The notes: generated by a model not told the origin, from the letters alone. Positions 44,225-56,759 are shown, counted from the first letter of the stretch. The stretch is 64,000 nucleotides of DNA from Amorphophallus konjac (GCA_022559845.1 CM040126.1:124286886-124350885), one strand, 5' to 3'. Numbers and translations are program-made.

Positions 44225-45694
44225 GGGCCCTTGGCCCTCAGAAAAAGGGGAGCATTCGGATGAAGAAAAAGAGATACGAGGAGAGCCACACAGAAATACA
44301 GAGAGAGCAGAAAGAAGAGTCGAAGGGAGTGAGGAGAAGGTGGGTTCCACTATTGGGGAACAACTTTTGATTTCTTCTTAAATCCTGTATATCTATATTT
44401 TCCCTCCCCTTCTGTGATTGCAGGGAAGAATAAAGGCTTTCGTTATTGATTCGTTGTGCGTACATTATCTTTCCTTTGCATCGTTTCTTCGATTCCTCTT
44501 GGTTCTCTCTCGAGTGTTCTTTTCTTCGATTCTTCTCAATTCTCTCTTCTCCCCGAGTGTGAGGAGGTCCTCAGGGCTAAAATGCCAGTAGATCCAAGGA
44601 TCACTCGGTGAAGGGAGAAAACTTACGATAGCTTTCTGCTGCAATGGCTATAGCCACGCCCTGAACGGACGATAGTAAATCATCCCTCCCCAGGGGCTGT
44701 TCTTCCATTGATAACGTAGTTTTGTTTATAATAATGCGTTTCGTTTGGGGGAACGATGAACAAGAGAATGCTGAGTGCCATTTCACTCATTCCTGTCAGT
44801 TGTAAGGGCACCAGTGCACTTTGATAGTCGATGCGATAGTCGTTTATTGCTTTCTTCCAGAATTGTTACACGCCTCCCCCCTTCAGTGTTTGATGATTTA
44901 CCCCTGAGGGTTTCAACCCTCGTCCATCCTATGCTTGGTGGCAATGGGCATGAATAGCCTATGGCAATCATGACTGCTGACAGGGTGAGGCTTGTCCCAT
45001 GGCGAGGCATGGTGGTACACTACGTACTTGAAACTGTTACTGCTCGACGAATGGTTTTCTCCGATTGCTTCTACTTGTCCCTGACGGGGGAGGGGTATAA
45101 CCCTTTTGTCCGCCTGCTCAATTTCCTTGAGCTAACGCCACTCCGGGTTCCAGGGGGTCTGTCGTTTCATCACATGTTACCCTGGAAACCCTTTGCACCG
45201 AGTGAGCAAATAAAAATTGCCATATGTATGGCCACAATCGGAGACCCTTAGCTCCCCTGGATCATCACTAGTCTCTAGTAGGCTGGCCCTCGAGACTCTG
45301 TTCGTGATGACTTCAGGGACTGGGGCAGTCCATCTGGGCTCCTCCGTGTTTATGGCTTGGCACCGTCTACCGTGTGCCATGTTGCTTGTTTAATTAAAGA
45401 TCTCCCTGTGCTGCGGAGATGCTGCCCAAATTTTCTTGGACGACATTACGTTTTCCTGATGATTTTTCCTTGAATCTCTAACACCTGTCTAGTGCTGGAG
45501 TCTGAACCTCGCACAGACGAACAAAAGGGATGAATAGACAAGCGAATAAGAAGAGAACTTATGTAAAAGATGATAACGGCAAAATTCCTTCTAACACTTG
45601 AGCAGTTATGCCTTTGGATTCTTGAATTCTTCTGAATTCCCATCTAGATGCCCTATTTGATGCAAAGCCACACAAAAAAATTCATTGCCAAAAC

Positions 45695-46240
45695 TTAAAC
45701 GGTGGCGTCGCCACCGGATTAACCCCTACAAATTTTGATTCGATGGTGATGCCACCGAATCCCCTTTGCTCAGCTCGTCACCGGCTTCGTATAGTACTTA
45801 GCTCGCTACCGAATCAGCCCCTGCTCTGCCCATCACCGACACCGCTACTGCCTCAGTGCACATTGCACCGACTTAGACCTTCTCTTCCCTGTTCGAACTT
45901 GCATCGACCCCAGCGCTTTCCTTTTTCATTAGCCTCGGTGACACCATCGCACCGACCTTAATACCTGCACCGGCTTCACTACACGCTCACCCGTTAGCCT
46001 TGCGTAGACCGCCCCTAGCGTCGGTGCATACCTTGCACCGACCTCACTTCCCCATCCAACCCATCACCCTGCACTGATAGCCCCTAGCATCGGTGCACAC
46101 CTTGCACCGACCTCCCCTCTCCTCTCCAATTCCAATGTTTGCAGCGACCTCACCACCGTTTGCACCGATGCACCCTCATGCTCCCTTGCCACTGCATCGG
46201 TGCATCTTTTCCCTTTCCGCTATTACCTCGACGCCACTAC
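45695..46240 (+). repeat. CGGTG...CACCG dyad repeats in LTR E
   Basis: Several hairpins with short loops. CGGTGGCG/CGCCACCG lies at about 45700 with a 1-nt spacer. TCGGTGCA/TGCACCGA occurs with the 5-nt loops TACCT (near 46023) and CACCT (near 46090). TCGGTG/CACCGA occurs near 45935. Other copies are imperfect. Confidence 0.7.
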
Positions 46241-46716
46241 GTTCTCCTTTCATGTGATTCACACACTATTAACCCACGTCAACGCCCTCATGCCCATCAT
46301 ATACATAAAGGAAATGAAATCAATATCAAAGTGCAACTTCACGTAACAAATCACATGAGCCAAATGCATTCTCACGTTCCCTCTCCCTCTCCATCCCCAT
46401 GCATATGTGTATATAAAAAATAAAAAAAAGAAAAATAACAATGAAACAAATAAAACATACTCATTCAAAATTGAGAAAATCAAAAGAAAATTAGTAATAA
46501 ATAAATATAGTTAAAATAAATAAATAAAATAAATAAAAAGGGGGACATGCTAACCAAATAATAATCAAATAAATGACAACAAGAAATATGTATACATATA
46601 AGTAAGAATAAGTGAATATGGAAAATAACAAAATGGTGAAATAAAGAAATGCTAAGTGAATGATAACCAAACAATGCCCAAATAAAGAAAATAAAACATA
46701 TGCATGTAATGTTAAA

Positions 46717-46741
46717 TAATAATAATAATAATAATAATAAA
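46717..46741. repeat. (TAA)n microsatellite
   Basis: Eight or so AAT/TAA repeats inside an A-rich part of LTR E. Confidence 0.9.
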
Positions 46742-47708
46742 CAAATAAATAATGGAAAGGGAGGTTACCTGAATAAAATAAGAACAAAGAATAACAATAA
46801 AAAATGCATCCATACATCTAAAATAATAACAAGAATAAATCAGGAATAATGAACATGATTGTGCCCGCTTCGGGGTTCTCGCCTCCTCTAGACCCGAGTA
46901 TGATGAATATTAAAGGTACCCGACAAGTCGTGCCTAGACCTCGGGATTCACCCCATTATGGTCATGGCATAGCTTCGCTCCGGGCCAATAATCCGATGTC
47001 TTCAATTTGTCCCAACCGGGTTTCAACCGGATTCCCTCATGTTTCAAATATCAAAGTTGCCGTACCCCGGCATACATTGTCTGGACGGTATGCGAGTCTG
47101 CCCGAACACGGTCACGCTCGACCCACCTCATGGGTCCATATGTGTGCACCGTAATGCCATGCACAGCCTCAAAATAAAAAGGCCCGATAACTCTCGAAGC
47201 TAGAGTGACGCTGCCGAAATCTCTTTTAAAAATATGAATAAATAATCAAATAGATAAAAAACAACAATAAAACTAAATGCTACTACCATGTATGCTTGCA
47301 TGAGCCGCTTCTTTGGTATATTAAATGATAATTAGCAGAAAGTCGGGTTATGCCCGACCGGAGGCTTTCACTATGCGTGATGATGGTCTTCAGACCTAAG
47401 TTCTCCGCCTTATATCGGAAGCTGGTTTAATGAATAAATGCTGCCATACTGTGTGCTTGCATGCAATCACATCTTTCATAAATTTTTTGGGCCCCATGGT
47501 CTTTTTATTTTGACGATTAATCAACGGTTGTCCCTCTTTCAGAGGGATGTAATTAACGCCGTAGCCTTTACGGTACGGTGGGTTTTGAGTCCCGACACGA
47601 ACTCCACATTCGTCTGACCAAGTTAGATCGAGTGCACAATTAATTTGTCACCTATGTGACTGGCACTCCTAACGAATCTTTAATTTGAATAAATCGTTGT
47701 CACCAAAG

Positions 47709-47726
47709 TGGCACGCCCGGTGGGAC
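47709..47726 (+). promoter_or_regulatory. Primer-binding site of element E
   Basis: TGGCACGCCCGGTGGGAC, 3-6 nt after the LTR end. This form is known from Tat-branch gypsy elements; the tRNA was not worked out here. Confidence 0.8.
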
Positions 47727-47838
47727 CTAACCTCCCTTCATCTTTTCGCTAGAATAGAAAGACCATGGGGCCCCCGCTCAACTACTTCAAATACTACTTA
47801 TTTGTTCGTCTTGTTTCTCCCCTTTTCAGGTTGGAGCG

Positions 47839-49204
47839 ATGACAAGCGGACTGTCTGGACTTGCCTTCGGCCCCGTAATCGTGGCCGACCATGCTTCATA
47901 CGGCTACCTTGCCGGACCAACTATCTTTGGCAACTTCCCCCCGGTTGTTGGCTTCCCCAACTTCCTGGGAGTTGCACTTGTGAGTCTTCTGCATGTGGAG
48001 GGCTCGGAACCTGCGAAGCTAAAGATCGATGAAGCTGCGGCTTGCCAAAGTGAGGGCAGGATTAACAAAACTCTACTGAAGAGTCCAGTAATTGTGAGCT
48101 GCCATGTTCACCACACTACTCGCCCGATTGGGGCACCCGAAAAGAAGCCCGCTGGGGGCAACAAGAAGAGCTCTAGAGCAAGAATTACTGTTGCTCCCCA
48201 GGGTCGATTATCGGCATCTGAGAAATCTATGTTGATTGGGAGCGTCTGAGTCTACTTTAATGGTCGCAACGCTGAGTTCTGCCGGACATGGTCAAACCAA
48301 CCGTTCCCACCCATAACACCTTCCGAGTGCTAGCAAGCGAGAGTGTGAATTTTGATGAGAACAAGCAAGGGCGGCTTCTTCTAAAATTAATGAAAATTAA
48401 GCAAATGTGGGTTCCCAAGAGCACCCGAGATGTTGCACCAGCCCTGCCGAACTTCAATAATTCTACTGATGTCCCTAGGAGAGGGGGCAACAAAATTGTG
48501 CATGCGAAGGAAGCCGTAGCTACAACTCTTCCATCCACTGTCAGGGCCTGTGCAAGGCAGACCGATATTCTTAAATATTCAAGGAGTCTCAATCAAGTGG
48601 CCAAATTAGCACGGCTTTCATGCATGCCATCGGCCCAAATCCAAACACTGCCTTCTGCCACCTCTACAAAGTGTAGCCAAGAAGACACAATAAGGATGGT
48701 CCGGGAATATTTCCATAACTTTGGAAGTCCCATCGTGGGCCTGCAAAGGTTGCCTCTTGCCGTCAAGGCCGAAGAGAAAGGAAAAGACAAAATGTCACTG
48801 GTGAGGGTGAATGTGGAAGAGAGACGATTCGGGGCTAGAAGCCTTGAAAGGCCTCCACAAAATGAAAAGATGAAAGGAATGTCCATATATAAAGAGCCGG
48901 CTTTCTCCTATCAGGCCCGAAGGGGAGTCGGAAAGTGCAATAGAAGAATTCAAATCCTCACCTGTAATATGATAGGGGTGATGAGTGGGCATGGCACTAT
49001 GCTGAATGAACAAGAAGAGCCAGCCGAGATTGCTGGAAGAAAAGGCCCGATGATAAGACAAGACAAAATTACCACTGAACTACTGCAAGCCGCCAAGAGT
49101 AAGCAGATTTCTGATGAAGATATTACAACCGTCATTGCCAGGACAGTGACGTCTGGACAAGAAGGAGCGGTCCCGTCTCCTCCTTCTAAGTGTGCCTCCA
49201 GTAG
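47839..49204 (+). pseudogene. Element E gag, N-terminal region (before solo LTR F)
   Basis: The first ATG after the PBS (47839, MTSGLSGLAFGPVIVADHAS) opens 136 codons to 48249. The coding-like sequence then continues in another frame from 48288 (MVKPTVPTHNTFRVLASESV) to the insertion of F at 49204. No domain is recognised in this N-terminal half; it is basic and has low-complexity Lys/Glu stretches. The second frame continues without shift into the gag segment after F if one copy of the AGTAG duplication is ignored. The frame change near 48250-48288 points to an indel. Confidence 0.6.
49200..49204. repeat. Target-site duplication of solo LTR F, left copy
   Basis: AGTAG, repeated exactly at 52226-52230. 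Confidence 0.92.
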
Positions 49205-52200
49205 TGTAATACCCCGGTTTGGAAATTGAAATAAAATTGAAATGAATGAATTTTAGAATTTAATATTTAATTCCTTAGTGAATAGGACAAGTTGAATTTT
49301 GACTACCTTATAAAAATCTAGAAAAATGGTACTTTGGTAAAGGTCAATTTATTTAACAACTTTGTCTTCTGTGATCAACCCAACAAAAATTTGTAACTAG
49401 GTCTAATCAATGGATTGAGCCCAAAGGGCACACTTACCTAACCTTAACTCAAACCACGGAATTAGGGCTTAATACCCCATCAAATGAGTCCAAATCGGTG
49501 GAAAATGAAAGGCCACGATCTATGGATCATTTCCCCTCTGCCAATTCACTGAAACCCTAACCCTAAAACTTGTGGTCGACCGAACTTGGGTGAGGTCAAC
49601 AATTGCGGCGACGTTTCAATCACTCCACTTGCTCCGACGAATTCTCCCAGCACAGAAGGATCCAGAAGGTGTATGAGCTATAACAATAAAGCTCTGCAAC
49701 CCTAGAGTGGCGGCCGCAGTGGAGATCGATCAAGGGAGATCTCTGGTGATTAGTGGAGATGTGTCGGCCTCCCTCTTCTTCCTTTCTTCTTCCTTCTTCA
49801 CCCAATTGAGGTAGGTAATAACGAGCCCAATATAAAGTGTTATATATGGATGGAATCAGCATCTAGTCCTCTTTATTTTGAGCCAAAAAAACCTTAAATT
49901 CCATTAGGTATCCTGCGCAAATTTAATGGTTTGGTAGAGGCATGTCAGAATTAGGGCAGAACTTGTTCCCCTTTGATTTCAGTAGCGATTTCAGGCTGTA
50001 AATCTAAAATTGATTCATGCATCTTGTAGAGTTTTTCATGCTCTTTCTATTGGTAGTAAAAGCCCCAAATTCATGATGTATACCCTTCGAATTTCGTGTT
50101 TTAGTATGACCCTAGAAACCTCGCCGAAGGCGGGCAAGGGTTTGTTTAATCGGATTTTACCAGACTTGGGCAGTCTTGCGATAGACCACACATCCTGGGA
50201 TGGGCGGCCATCTACATGACCACATATCCTGGGATGGGCGGCCATCACCTAGACCACATATCCTAGGATGGGCGGCCATGCCCTGGCCGCATAAGTACCA
50301 TGTGTTCAGTCAGGTAGATATAAGGTCCTGTAACGACCGCACATCTATGCAGAAAATGACTTAGTGTAAGCTCTACATGATTCATATTAGTATCTTAATT
50401 GATAATTAGTAAATTAGAAACCCATATGATAAGTGGTAAATTATGCAAGTAAATTTCTATAAAATGCATGCTTTTTATTCCCACATGATCTTGTTCATTA
50501 TCATTATCATCTTGATTCATCTTTTTGGCAATTAAATTAATGTAAATCATGATCCTTGATAAATTGACATGAAAATTAGGGCTGAAATGAATACTAGGTT
50601 GCATGACAGCCATTCTACTCCAGTAGAACGGTTTGACCAATTTACCAACTTTTAACAAGTCATTAGCCCTATTAGTTGTGCTAGCCTTGAACTTACCCCT
50701 GGACACTCCATCCGGCGGACTTAACATCATCTTGGGATCTCTGTATATCCTTGCTAAGAATCTAAGGAACCACCAGAAACTCCGATTTATGTGACTGAAC
50801 CGCTGGATTATAAGTCTTGGATCGAATTGGGCTAAGAGAGGCATGTGGGGCCAGTAGTGGACCGCATATCCTCATAGGTGGCCCAATAACGACCGCATAT
50901 ACCTGGCTTATGCCATTAAGTGTTGGTCGATTAACCTTGATCAATCTTCGACCAAACCATTAAGCCCTGGACTGACCAATAGACAGTAGACTAGGCCCTG
51001 GTTTAGTTTTACCCTGTCTTTGGTAGCCCGGAGTCCAATAGGGTGATTTTTTAGCCTTCTAGCCAAGCCCGAGTGGTGCGGCTGGAATATGACCGTTCAA
51101 ACCTTATGCAGATTCTATTGGACCACATATCATTAATACGGCCCCGTATGGCCCGTACATCATGTTCATGGGTCTTAAGGTCTTTTGGACCTGCGCGGCC
51201 CAGAACTTACCGTTCATCCTTAGAGCGCCACACTGTCAGCCATTCATTCTTGACCTCGTGGGCTGAGTTTTAGTCCAGTTCTTGTAAGTGTAGCCCAGTA
51301 TTAGCCGCATATATCCTTTGAGCGGCCTCTGTATGACCGTACATCTCTCAGAGACGAGTTTTATCGTGTTTTGTGCTCTTGAATCCAAGGACAGATTAGT
51401 CCTTTAAATCTTGAACTTCTGGACAGTAATTCCTCTAATTATTTGGCCATAAACTTGACTAAATGTCTAGACGGAACTTGGGATCTTGGATCCGATAAAT
51501 CAATGCCAACGCATCATAAGGGCCCAGTCTGGTCCTGGGGAGAGCGCCCGAAAAGTACTTATGCCCATGGGAGTTTGTAATGACAAGGTGATGCATTGCA
51601 TCGAGTGCATGACTAGCGTGATGTCTACGACAGAAATCTCTTGTTATCTCTTGTTACTTGATCGTGCTTGACTTGTTTAAAATACTTGCTGGTGGCCGTT
51701 TCCTCGTTACAATTTCCTGTTACACTTGTTACATGATATTCTTGTTGAAATCCAGGTATCTTATATTTCCTTGACCTTGCAAGATCTTTATATTACGTTA
51801 TTTTTCTTCTGTATCGTCATTTCTTTTCTTATCATTTCATATGAAAATGGAATAATTGGTTAATTACGTAAACTTGCCTGTTATTATCTACTGAGCGTTC
51901 GCTCATATAGTTGTCTCCCCCCTTTTTCCAGACAGCTCAGGTGATGATGCGCTTACCGTTGGGGATGGGCAGGAGTGATGATTGGAGTGTACCAGTTCTA
52001 GATGTTGAGTTGGCATAGTTATCCTGCTCTTAGTTGTGCCTTAGAGGCTGTTTAGCTATAGTTATGATATTATTGATAAGTTGATGTTGCCTTAGTTTAT
52101 ATTAAAGTTGGTTTAAGGATATTGTACTAGATTTGAAATGTTTCATGACCAATAAAGTTATCTCTTTTCATTATTTTTAGCTATTTCTGACTGTACATTC

Positions 52201-52225
52201 CGATAGTCCACGTCGGGGCGTGACA
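49205..52225 (+). mobile_element. Solo LTR F of a Tekay-type gypsy element (3,021 bp)
   Basis: It starts TGTAATACCCCGG and ends CGGGGCGTGACA, flanked by AGTAG on both sides. There is no PBS, PPT or pol inside, so it is a single LTR left after recombination between the two LTRs of a full element. It shares blocks with the LTR of A (about 51530-51590 against 4980-5060) and has the same type of ends. It interrupts gag of E. Inside is a 35-bp tandem repeat (50183-50275) and one GGTCGACC (49574-49581). Confidence 0.92.
50183..50275 (+). repeat. 35-bp tandem repeat, about 3 units, in solo LTR F
   Basis: Three copies of a unit containing GACCACATATCCTGGGATGG and GCGGCCAT. More distant copies of GACCGCATAT or GGCCGCATA words are scattered to 51350. 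Confidence 0.85.
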
Positions 52226-52230
52226 AGTAG
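52226..52230. repeat. Target-site duplication of solo LTR F, right copy
   Basis: AGTAG, matching 49200-49204. Confidence 0.92.
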
Positions 52231-54217
52231 CACACTCAAAGGCACCGGTAATAAAGTAACTATGGACCCCGACGTCCTGATGACGTTGCAAAAATACCAG
52301 CAGGAGATGGAACTGCTAAAGAGACGATTAAAGGAAAAGACGGAGCATGCTATGTCACCCGAGCAACCGGAGGCACGAGCCGAGCTATCACGGGAAGGTT
52401 CCGACCCCATGGGTACTCCTTCACCGGTCGTTTTACAAACTGTTGATCAGAACTGGGCTACTCCCCAGCATTGTTCCCAGTGGCTTCAGCTGGCACGGCC
52501 CATGCCTCCTCAAATGCAGCAGCAGGATCCACTATCTGAGCTTCTGCCACCACATGTTGCGGCTTCGGCCTCGCAATTGATGCAGCCCGCCCATATCTGC
52601 CCTCAACCAATGGAGCCAGTTATGGTGAATGAGCTGATGATGGAGCAATTGATCGAAGCAAGGCTGGCAAAGAGGGGAAGTGAAGATCATGCCCCCTTTG
52701 ACATATATGAAGTGCCATATCCAGCCTATCATGCTGTCAAGAGACTGCCACCCGGCATTAACAAGCCCCCTAAATTTGATAAATTCAATGGGCAGGGCTC
52801 CCCGAAAGAATTTATTGCACACTATATAACAGCCATGGGTGACTTGGCGCCTGATGAGTCGTACCTAATGAAGTTTTTCGGGTCTTCTCTGGCAGGACCC
52901 GCTTTTGAATGGTATTCTACCCTGTCAGTCGGATTTATTAAAGACTGGCCAGACATGCAGCATAAATTTAATGAGAGATTTCACATTGCCGAAGCAGAGG
53001 TGACCGTGGCCGAGTTATTGGAAACCAAACAAAAAGATGATGAGCTGGCTGCAGAATATATTAACAGATGAAGGGATCTCAGCATGAGGTCCCGGCATCC
53101 TTCGAATCCAGAAGATGCAATACAAATGTGCAAACAAAATCTGAAGGAAGAAATCTTGGAAAAGATAATCGGAATAGAAATTCGATATTTTGACCGATTA
53201 ATTGATGTTGCCACGGAAGTGGAAGACTTCTTCGAGAGATATCCCTAACTTCCTGCCGACTCAAGTCATCAAACCAGGCAGGTTAATAAGCGACCGATGC
53301 TGAAAGCGGTCCATGCTGTTAGCCTCAGGGTGAAAAGGCACAAGTGGGTGCACAATTCTCCCCCCAATGAACTTGTTGAATGTCCAGAAAGGCATCTCCA
53401 ACAGAATAAAGAAAAGAAGCTCTATGTTTTCCCCAGGGATAGGACTCGAGCACTATTCGAGTGGGCTGTCAATTATAACAAAATCACTCTTCCAAAGCCA
53501 AAGAGGCCTTATGACGTCAGGAGAAGAGATGACCCTTGCTTCTACCCTTACCATAGAATCCTCGGACACCCCATTGAGGATTGCCAAATATTCAAGGACA
53601 TCGCCCAGGGCCTAATAAAAAGAGGGGAACTACAGATGGGGGAGCACAAAGTCAATCCTCCATGCCCGCATGAATTTCCTGCTCTAGGGGCATCAATCAA
53701 CATGATATCTATATGTCAACAGCTACCTGAAGAAGTGCCAGAGGCTTACAACCGGCGCACCAATGAGGACTGTGCTCCAGCTCCTAAAGAAAAACAAAGG
53801 AATCGACGAGCAATGCCAACAAGAAAAAGAGAAAGGCCGACACCTCGCCCAGCTCTTGAGATGCATGAAGAAATCAACCCAGTCGAGGAACAGCTTCAAA
53901 CCATAGTAAACGGGCCAGACGAACATGAGCAGCCCGAGGGCCAGCCTATGCAGCTTAAGAAGCATGCCCCTCAAAGATACAATGAGCCCCACCGGCTAAT
54001 AAAAAGAACCAAAGAAAAGGCAAAGATGCTGAATGCACCAAACAACCCACTGTGGGGGCAGATGCCAACCATAAAGGGGAAGGAAAAGAAGAATGCAAAA
54101 GTTGAAAGGAGACATATGGCCCTCTCCTGCAACACATTGTCAGCCTCGTCTGGCGGGGTGCAAACTACTGATGAGGAAAATGAAGAAATCTGCTTTGTGT
54201 CGAAAAGAATAACTTAG
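52231..54217 (+). pseudogene. Element E gag, core and knuckle region (after solo LTR F)
   Basis: One frame throughout with in-frame stops at 53069-53071 (TGA where related gags have Trp), about 53246 and 54217. The retrotransposon gag core is clear at 52740-53068: MKFFGSSLAGPAFEWYSTL, GFIKDWPDMQHKFNERFHIA and TVAELLETKQKDDELAAEYI. Further on, RALFEWAVNYNKITLPKP and a C-x4-H-x4-H-x4-C arrangement (CFYPYHRILGHPIEDC) resemble the degenerate zinc knuckle of Tat-type gag. No protease or pol follows. Gag would supply particle protein and bind RNA. Confidence 0.82.
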
Positions 54218-54259
54218 GCTGAAACTTCCGCCTCCCACTCATCTATTGGGTCCGGGAGA

Positions 54260-55583
54260 ATGTCAAAACAATGCCCGTCACCTAATAAGGGGGCTCAATA
54301 CCACACTCCTCCTCCATCCGGAGGCATAAAACACAAGGAGTTCATCTTGAAGGAGCTACCTGCAGTTGGCAATGATGGCAGGATGTCACACATCTTATAC
54401 AAACCAGAGGCGAAAGGCAGTAGCACTCCTGGCCCCTTCTTACAAGACTCCGCCTTGGTGGCGCTACTACACCAAAAACATCAAGAGATTGAAATGCTGT
54501 AGAGACAACTAAATGAAATGAATGTAAGTCCATACATGCCTCGATCGACATGACATTTACTTGAAGTGGTGCAAGCTGGTGCTAGCTCACCTGAAGCCTC
54601 AACACGGCCAGTCATGCTCTGAATGATGTCTGAACATGCAGGGGGCATTCCCCCTTGGCCATTCCAATATCCAGTCCCCCAGGCATTTCAGGGGGCAATC
54701 GAAGCATCTCAAACGATGGTGCCAATAGGGCCGCATATGCAGCCAACTGCCCTACATCAAAGTCCAACAAGTCTGGTGACAATAGACAGACCGAGGATAG
54801 AACAAACAATGAACGTGAAGATGGCCGAAGAAGAAGTCACTGAGGCCGGATTACAAATAACCAAACAAAAAGATAATGAGTCTGCCATGGACTACATAAG
54901 AAGGTAGAGGAATCTCCATGAAAGGTGTCGGTATCTGCCAAGCTATGAGGACACTGTTCAAATCAGCAAAGAAAATTTAAGAATAGAAATTCTATGATGG
55001 TTCATTGACATTGAAGTCACATTTAAGTGACATCGTGGCCGATGTCAAAACATTTCTGGCAAAGCTCTGCCCAGCTTCTATAGCCTCGAGTCAGAAGAAT
55101 GAACCAACTGGCAAATACCCGACGAAAGAAGAAATTTTCACTTCAAATTTTGAAGTCTCCAAGCAACAAAAGAAGAAAATGAAAAAGGTAGCCAGCCTTT
55201 CTTTCGCCGAGTCGGCAAAACAAGGGTCCTCATTAAGGGGCAGATTTATGAAACCACATTCCTTTTCGAAGGATAAGACTCGGGCTCTTTTTGAGTGGGC
55301 CTGTGAATGCAGCAAAGTGGTGCTCCCACAGCCGAAGAAACTAGGGGATTCCGCAAGAAAAGATGATCTAAGCTTCTATCCTTATTACCAAATGGTGGGG
55401 CATCCCATTGAGGATTACTATGTGTTCAAGGACATTATTGAAGGCTTGATCCAGAAAGGCGAATTACAAATGGGCGAATACAAGGTGGATCCACTGCGCC
55501 CTCATCAAATACCCATCTTCAAAAGAGCAGCCCCACGCATCATCGCTCCCTCAGCTGCTCCTTGTAGATTTGGCTGTAGCTAG
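54260..55583 (+). pseudogene. Second, diverged gag-like region of element E
   Basis: The frame is that of the first gag up to about 54907, then another frame from 55005. It repeats parts of the first gag in the same order: HQKHQEIEML (compare the start of the first), AEEEVTEAGLQITKQKDNES and AMDYIRR. It continues RALFEWACECSKVVLPQPKK and SFYPYYQMVGHPIEDYYVFK, then GELQMGEYKVDPLRPHQIP. The core between these is largely missing. The knuckle residues are lost (Cys to Ser, His to Tyr, Cys to Tyr). So gag was duplicated in tandem and the second copy decayed. Stops at 54502, about 54550, 54620 and 54907. Confidence 0.75.
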
Positions 55584-56050
55584 CATTTAGCATCACCCCT
55601 CAGCTTGAATACAAATAAAAGAAGAAAAAAAGAAAAAAAAGAAGAAAAAAAGAAGAAAAAAAGAAAATAAGGAAAGGAAATGGCCTGTTCTAGGGGCAAG
55701 TACTAAAAAAAATGAATGATGAATGAAGGAGGCCTTGATGGCAACAGCTGCTAGTGGAAATATCACTCCCCTCGCGGCTTAGTCCGTACCAATAAGAAAC
55801 TACCATTATGGGATCGGTATGGTGGAGCGAACCACTCATCCCCTCTCCGAGGAGGTGAGCGCTCTCCTATGCACTTGCTTGGTCTGTTAAATGAAGAGCA
55901 ACGACTCTATACTACACTGGCACCGCCATCAGAGTTGTCCATTCAAAAAAGAAGAAGAAGAAGAAGAAGAAGAAGAAGAAGGATGAATGCAAGAGAAAAG
56001 AAGAAAGGAAGTTATGAGGTCAACATGGCTTCCCCATACGCCTCATCCTA
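55584..56050 (+). other. Start of 3' region of element E, A/G-rich
   Basis: Contains a run of AAAAAGAAG words (55615-55680) and a GAA microsatellite (55950-55981). No coding signal. Confidence 0.6.
55950..55981. repeat. (GAA)n microsatellite
   Basis: About ten GAA/AAG repeats. Confidence 0.92.
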
Positions 56051-56650
56051 CGGGGATACTCCCCACTTGTCCCACCGGGACTGAACCTCTACCGTTGATT
56101 TGGGATCTATGCCCCCGGCCAACGTATTCTTGTTCTCCTCTGGCATTCGGCCAACAACGATGCAGATACACCAAGGGATGCCATATTTGTCTCATGGGGC
56201 TCTTTGCCGGTTCTGACCCTTTGCTCGATGTCGGCCCAGTAAAATCTCCCTTTTCTCGGCATAAGGCACTATGCCCTTATCAAGCTCCAAAAATCTTTGC
56301 CCATCAGTCCCATCAGGCTGGGTCGACAAAATCTTTTTCCTTGGCCTGAGTCGCTCCGCCCTCGTTGAGCTTGAAAATAACCTTTTGTCCCATCGGGCTG
56401 GGTCAACAAAACCTTTTCCTTAGCCCGAGGCACTCCACCCTCGCCAAGCCCTAAAATTACCCTCTATCCCACTAGGCTGGGTTCATAAAGCCTTTTTCTC
56501 AGCTTGAGGCGCTCCGCCCTCGTCGAGCTCGAAAACTGTCCCTAGCCTCACGGAACTGGGCCCTTGCACCCCTTCCTTCCCGGCTCGAGGCACCCCGTCT
56601 TGGTTGGACTCTTGGACATTAATCCCTAGTCCCACCGGTGTAATAAATAA
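56050..56650 (+). repeat. Tandem repeat family 0 of element E (CCCATCGGGCTGGGTC type)
   Basis: Four to five degenerate units of about 65-75 bp. Each has TCCCA(T/C)(C/A)(G/A)GGCTGGGT-type words, CCTTTTCC and a GAGGC-n5-GCCCTC-like dyad (for example GGC/GCC around GCTCC near 56512-56522). Confidence 0.7.
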
Positions 56651-56759
56651 TGAAATTCACCAATAGTCCCACCGAACAAAATGTCCCACACCGCAAACAA
56701 GTCTGTGCCAGGGAGACCAAAAAAAGAAGAAGAAAGAAATAAACAAAAAAAGTGATGAA

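Larger units (their letters stand above)
43049..47705 (+). repeat. 5' LTR of element E (about 4.65 kb)
   Basis: It starts TGTTGACACTG. The right edge lies at TTGTCACCA just before the PBS (47702-47705, exact base uncertain). It contains 178-bp tandem repeats (43140-43720), GAATCGGTGGC repeats (43935-44090), a TATA-like site (44217-44224), CGGTG/CACCG dyads (45695-46240), an A-rich part with a TAA microsatellite (46430-46850) and a normal-composition end. Overlapping open frames inside show no domain. Confidence 0.82.

Noticed and set aside
44783..45380. Open frames in the middle of LTR E as a captured host gene
   Set aside because: Frames on opposite strands overlap and no conserved domain is readable; the stretch lies between the LTR ends.
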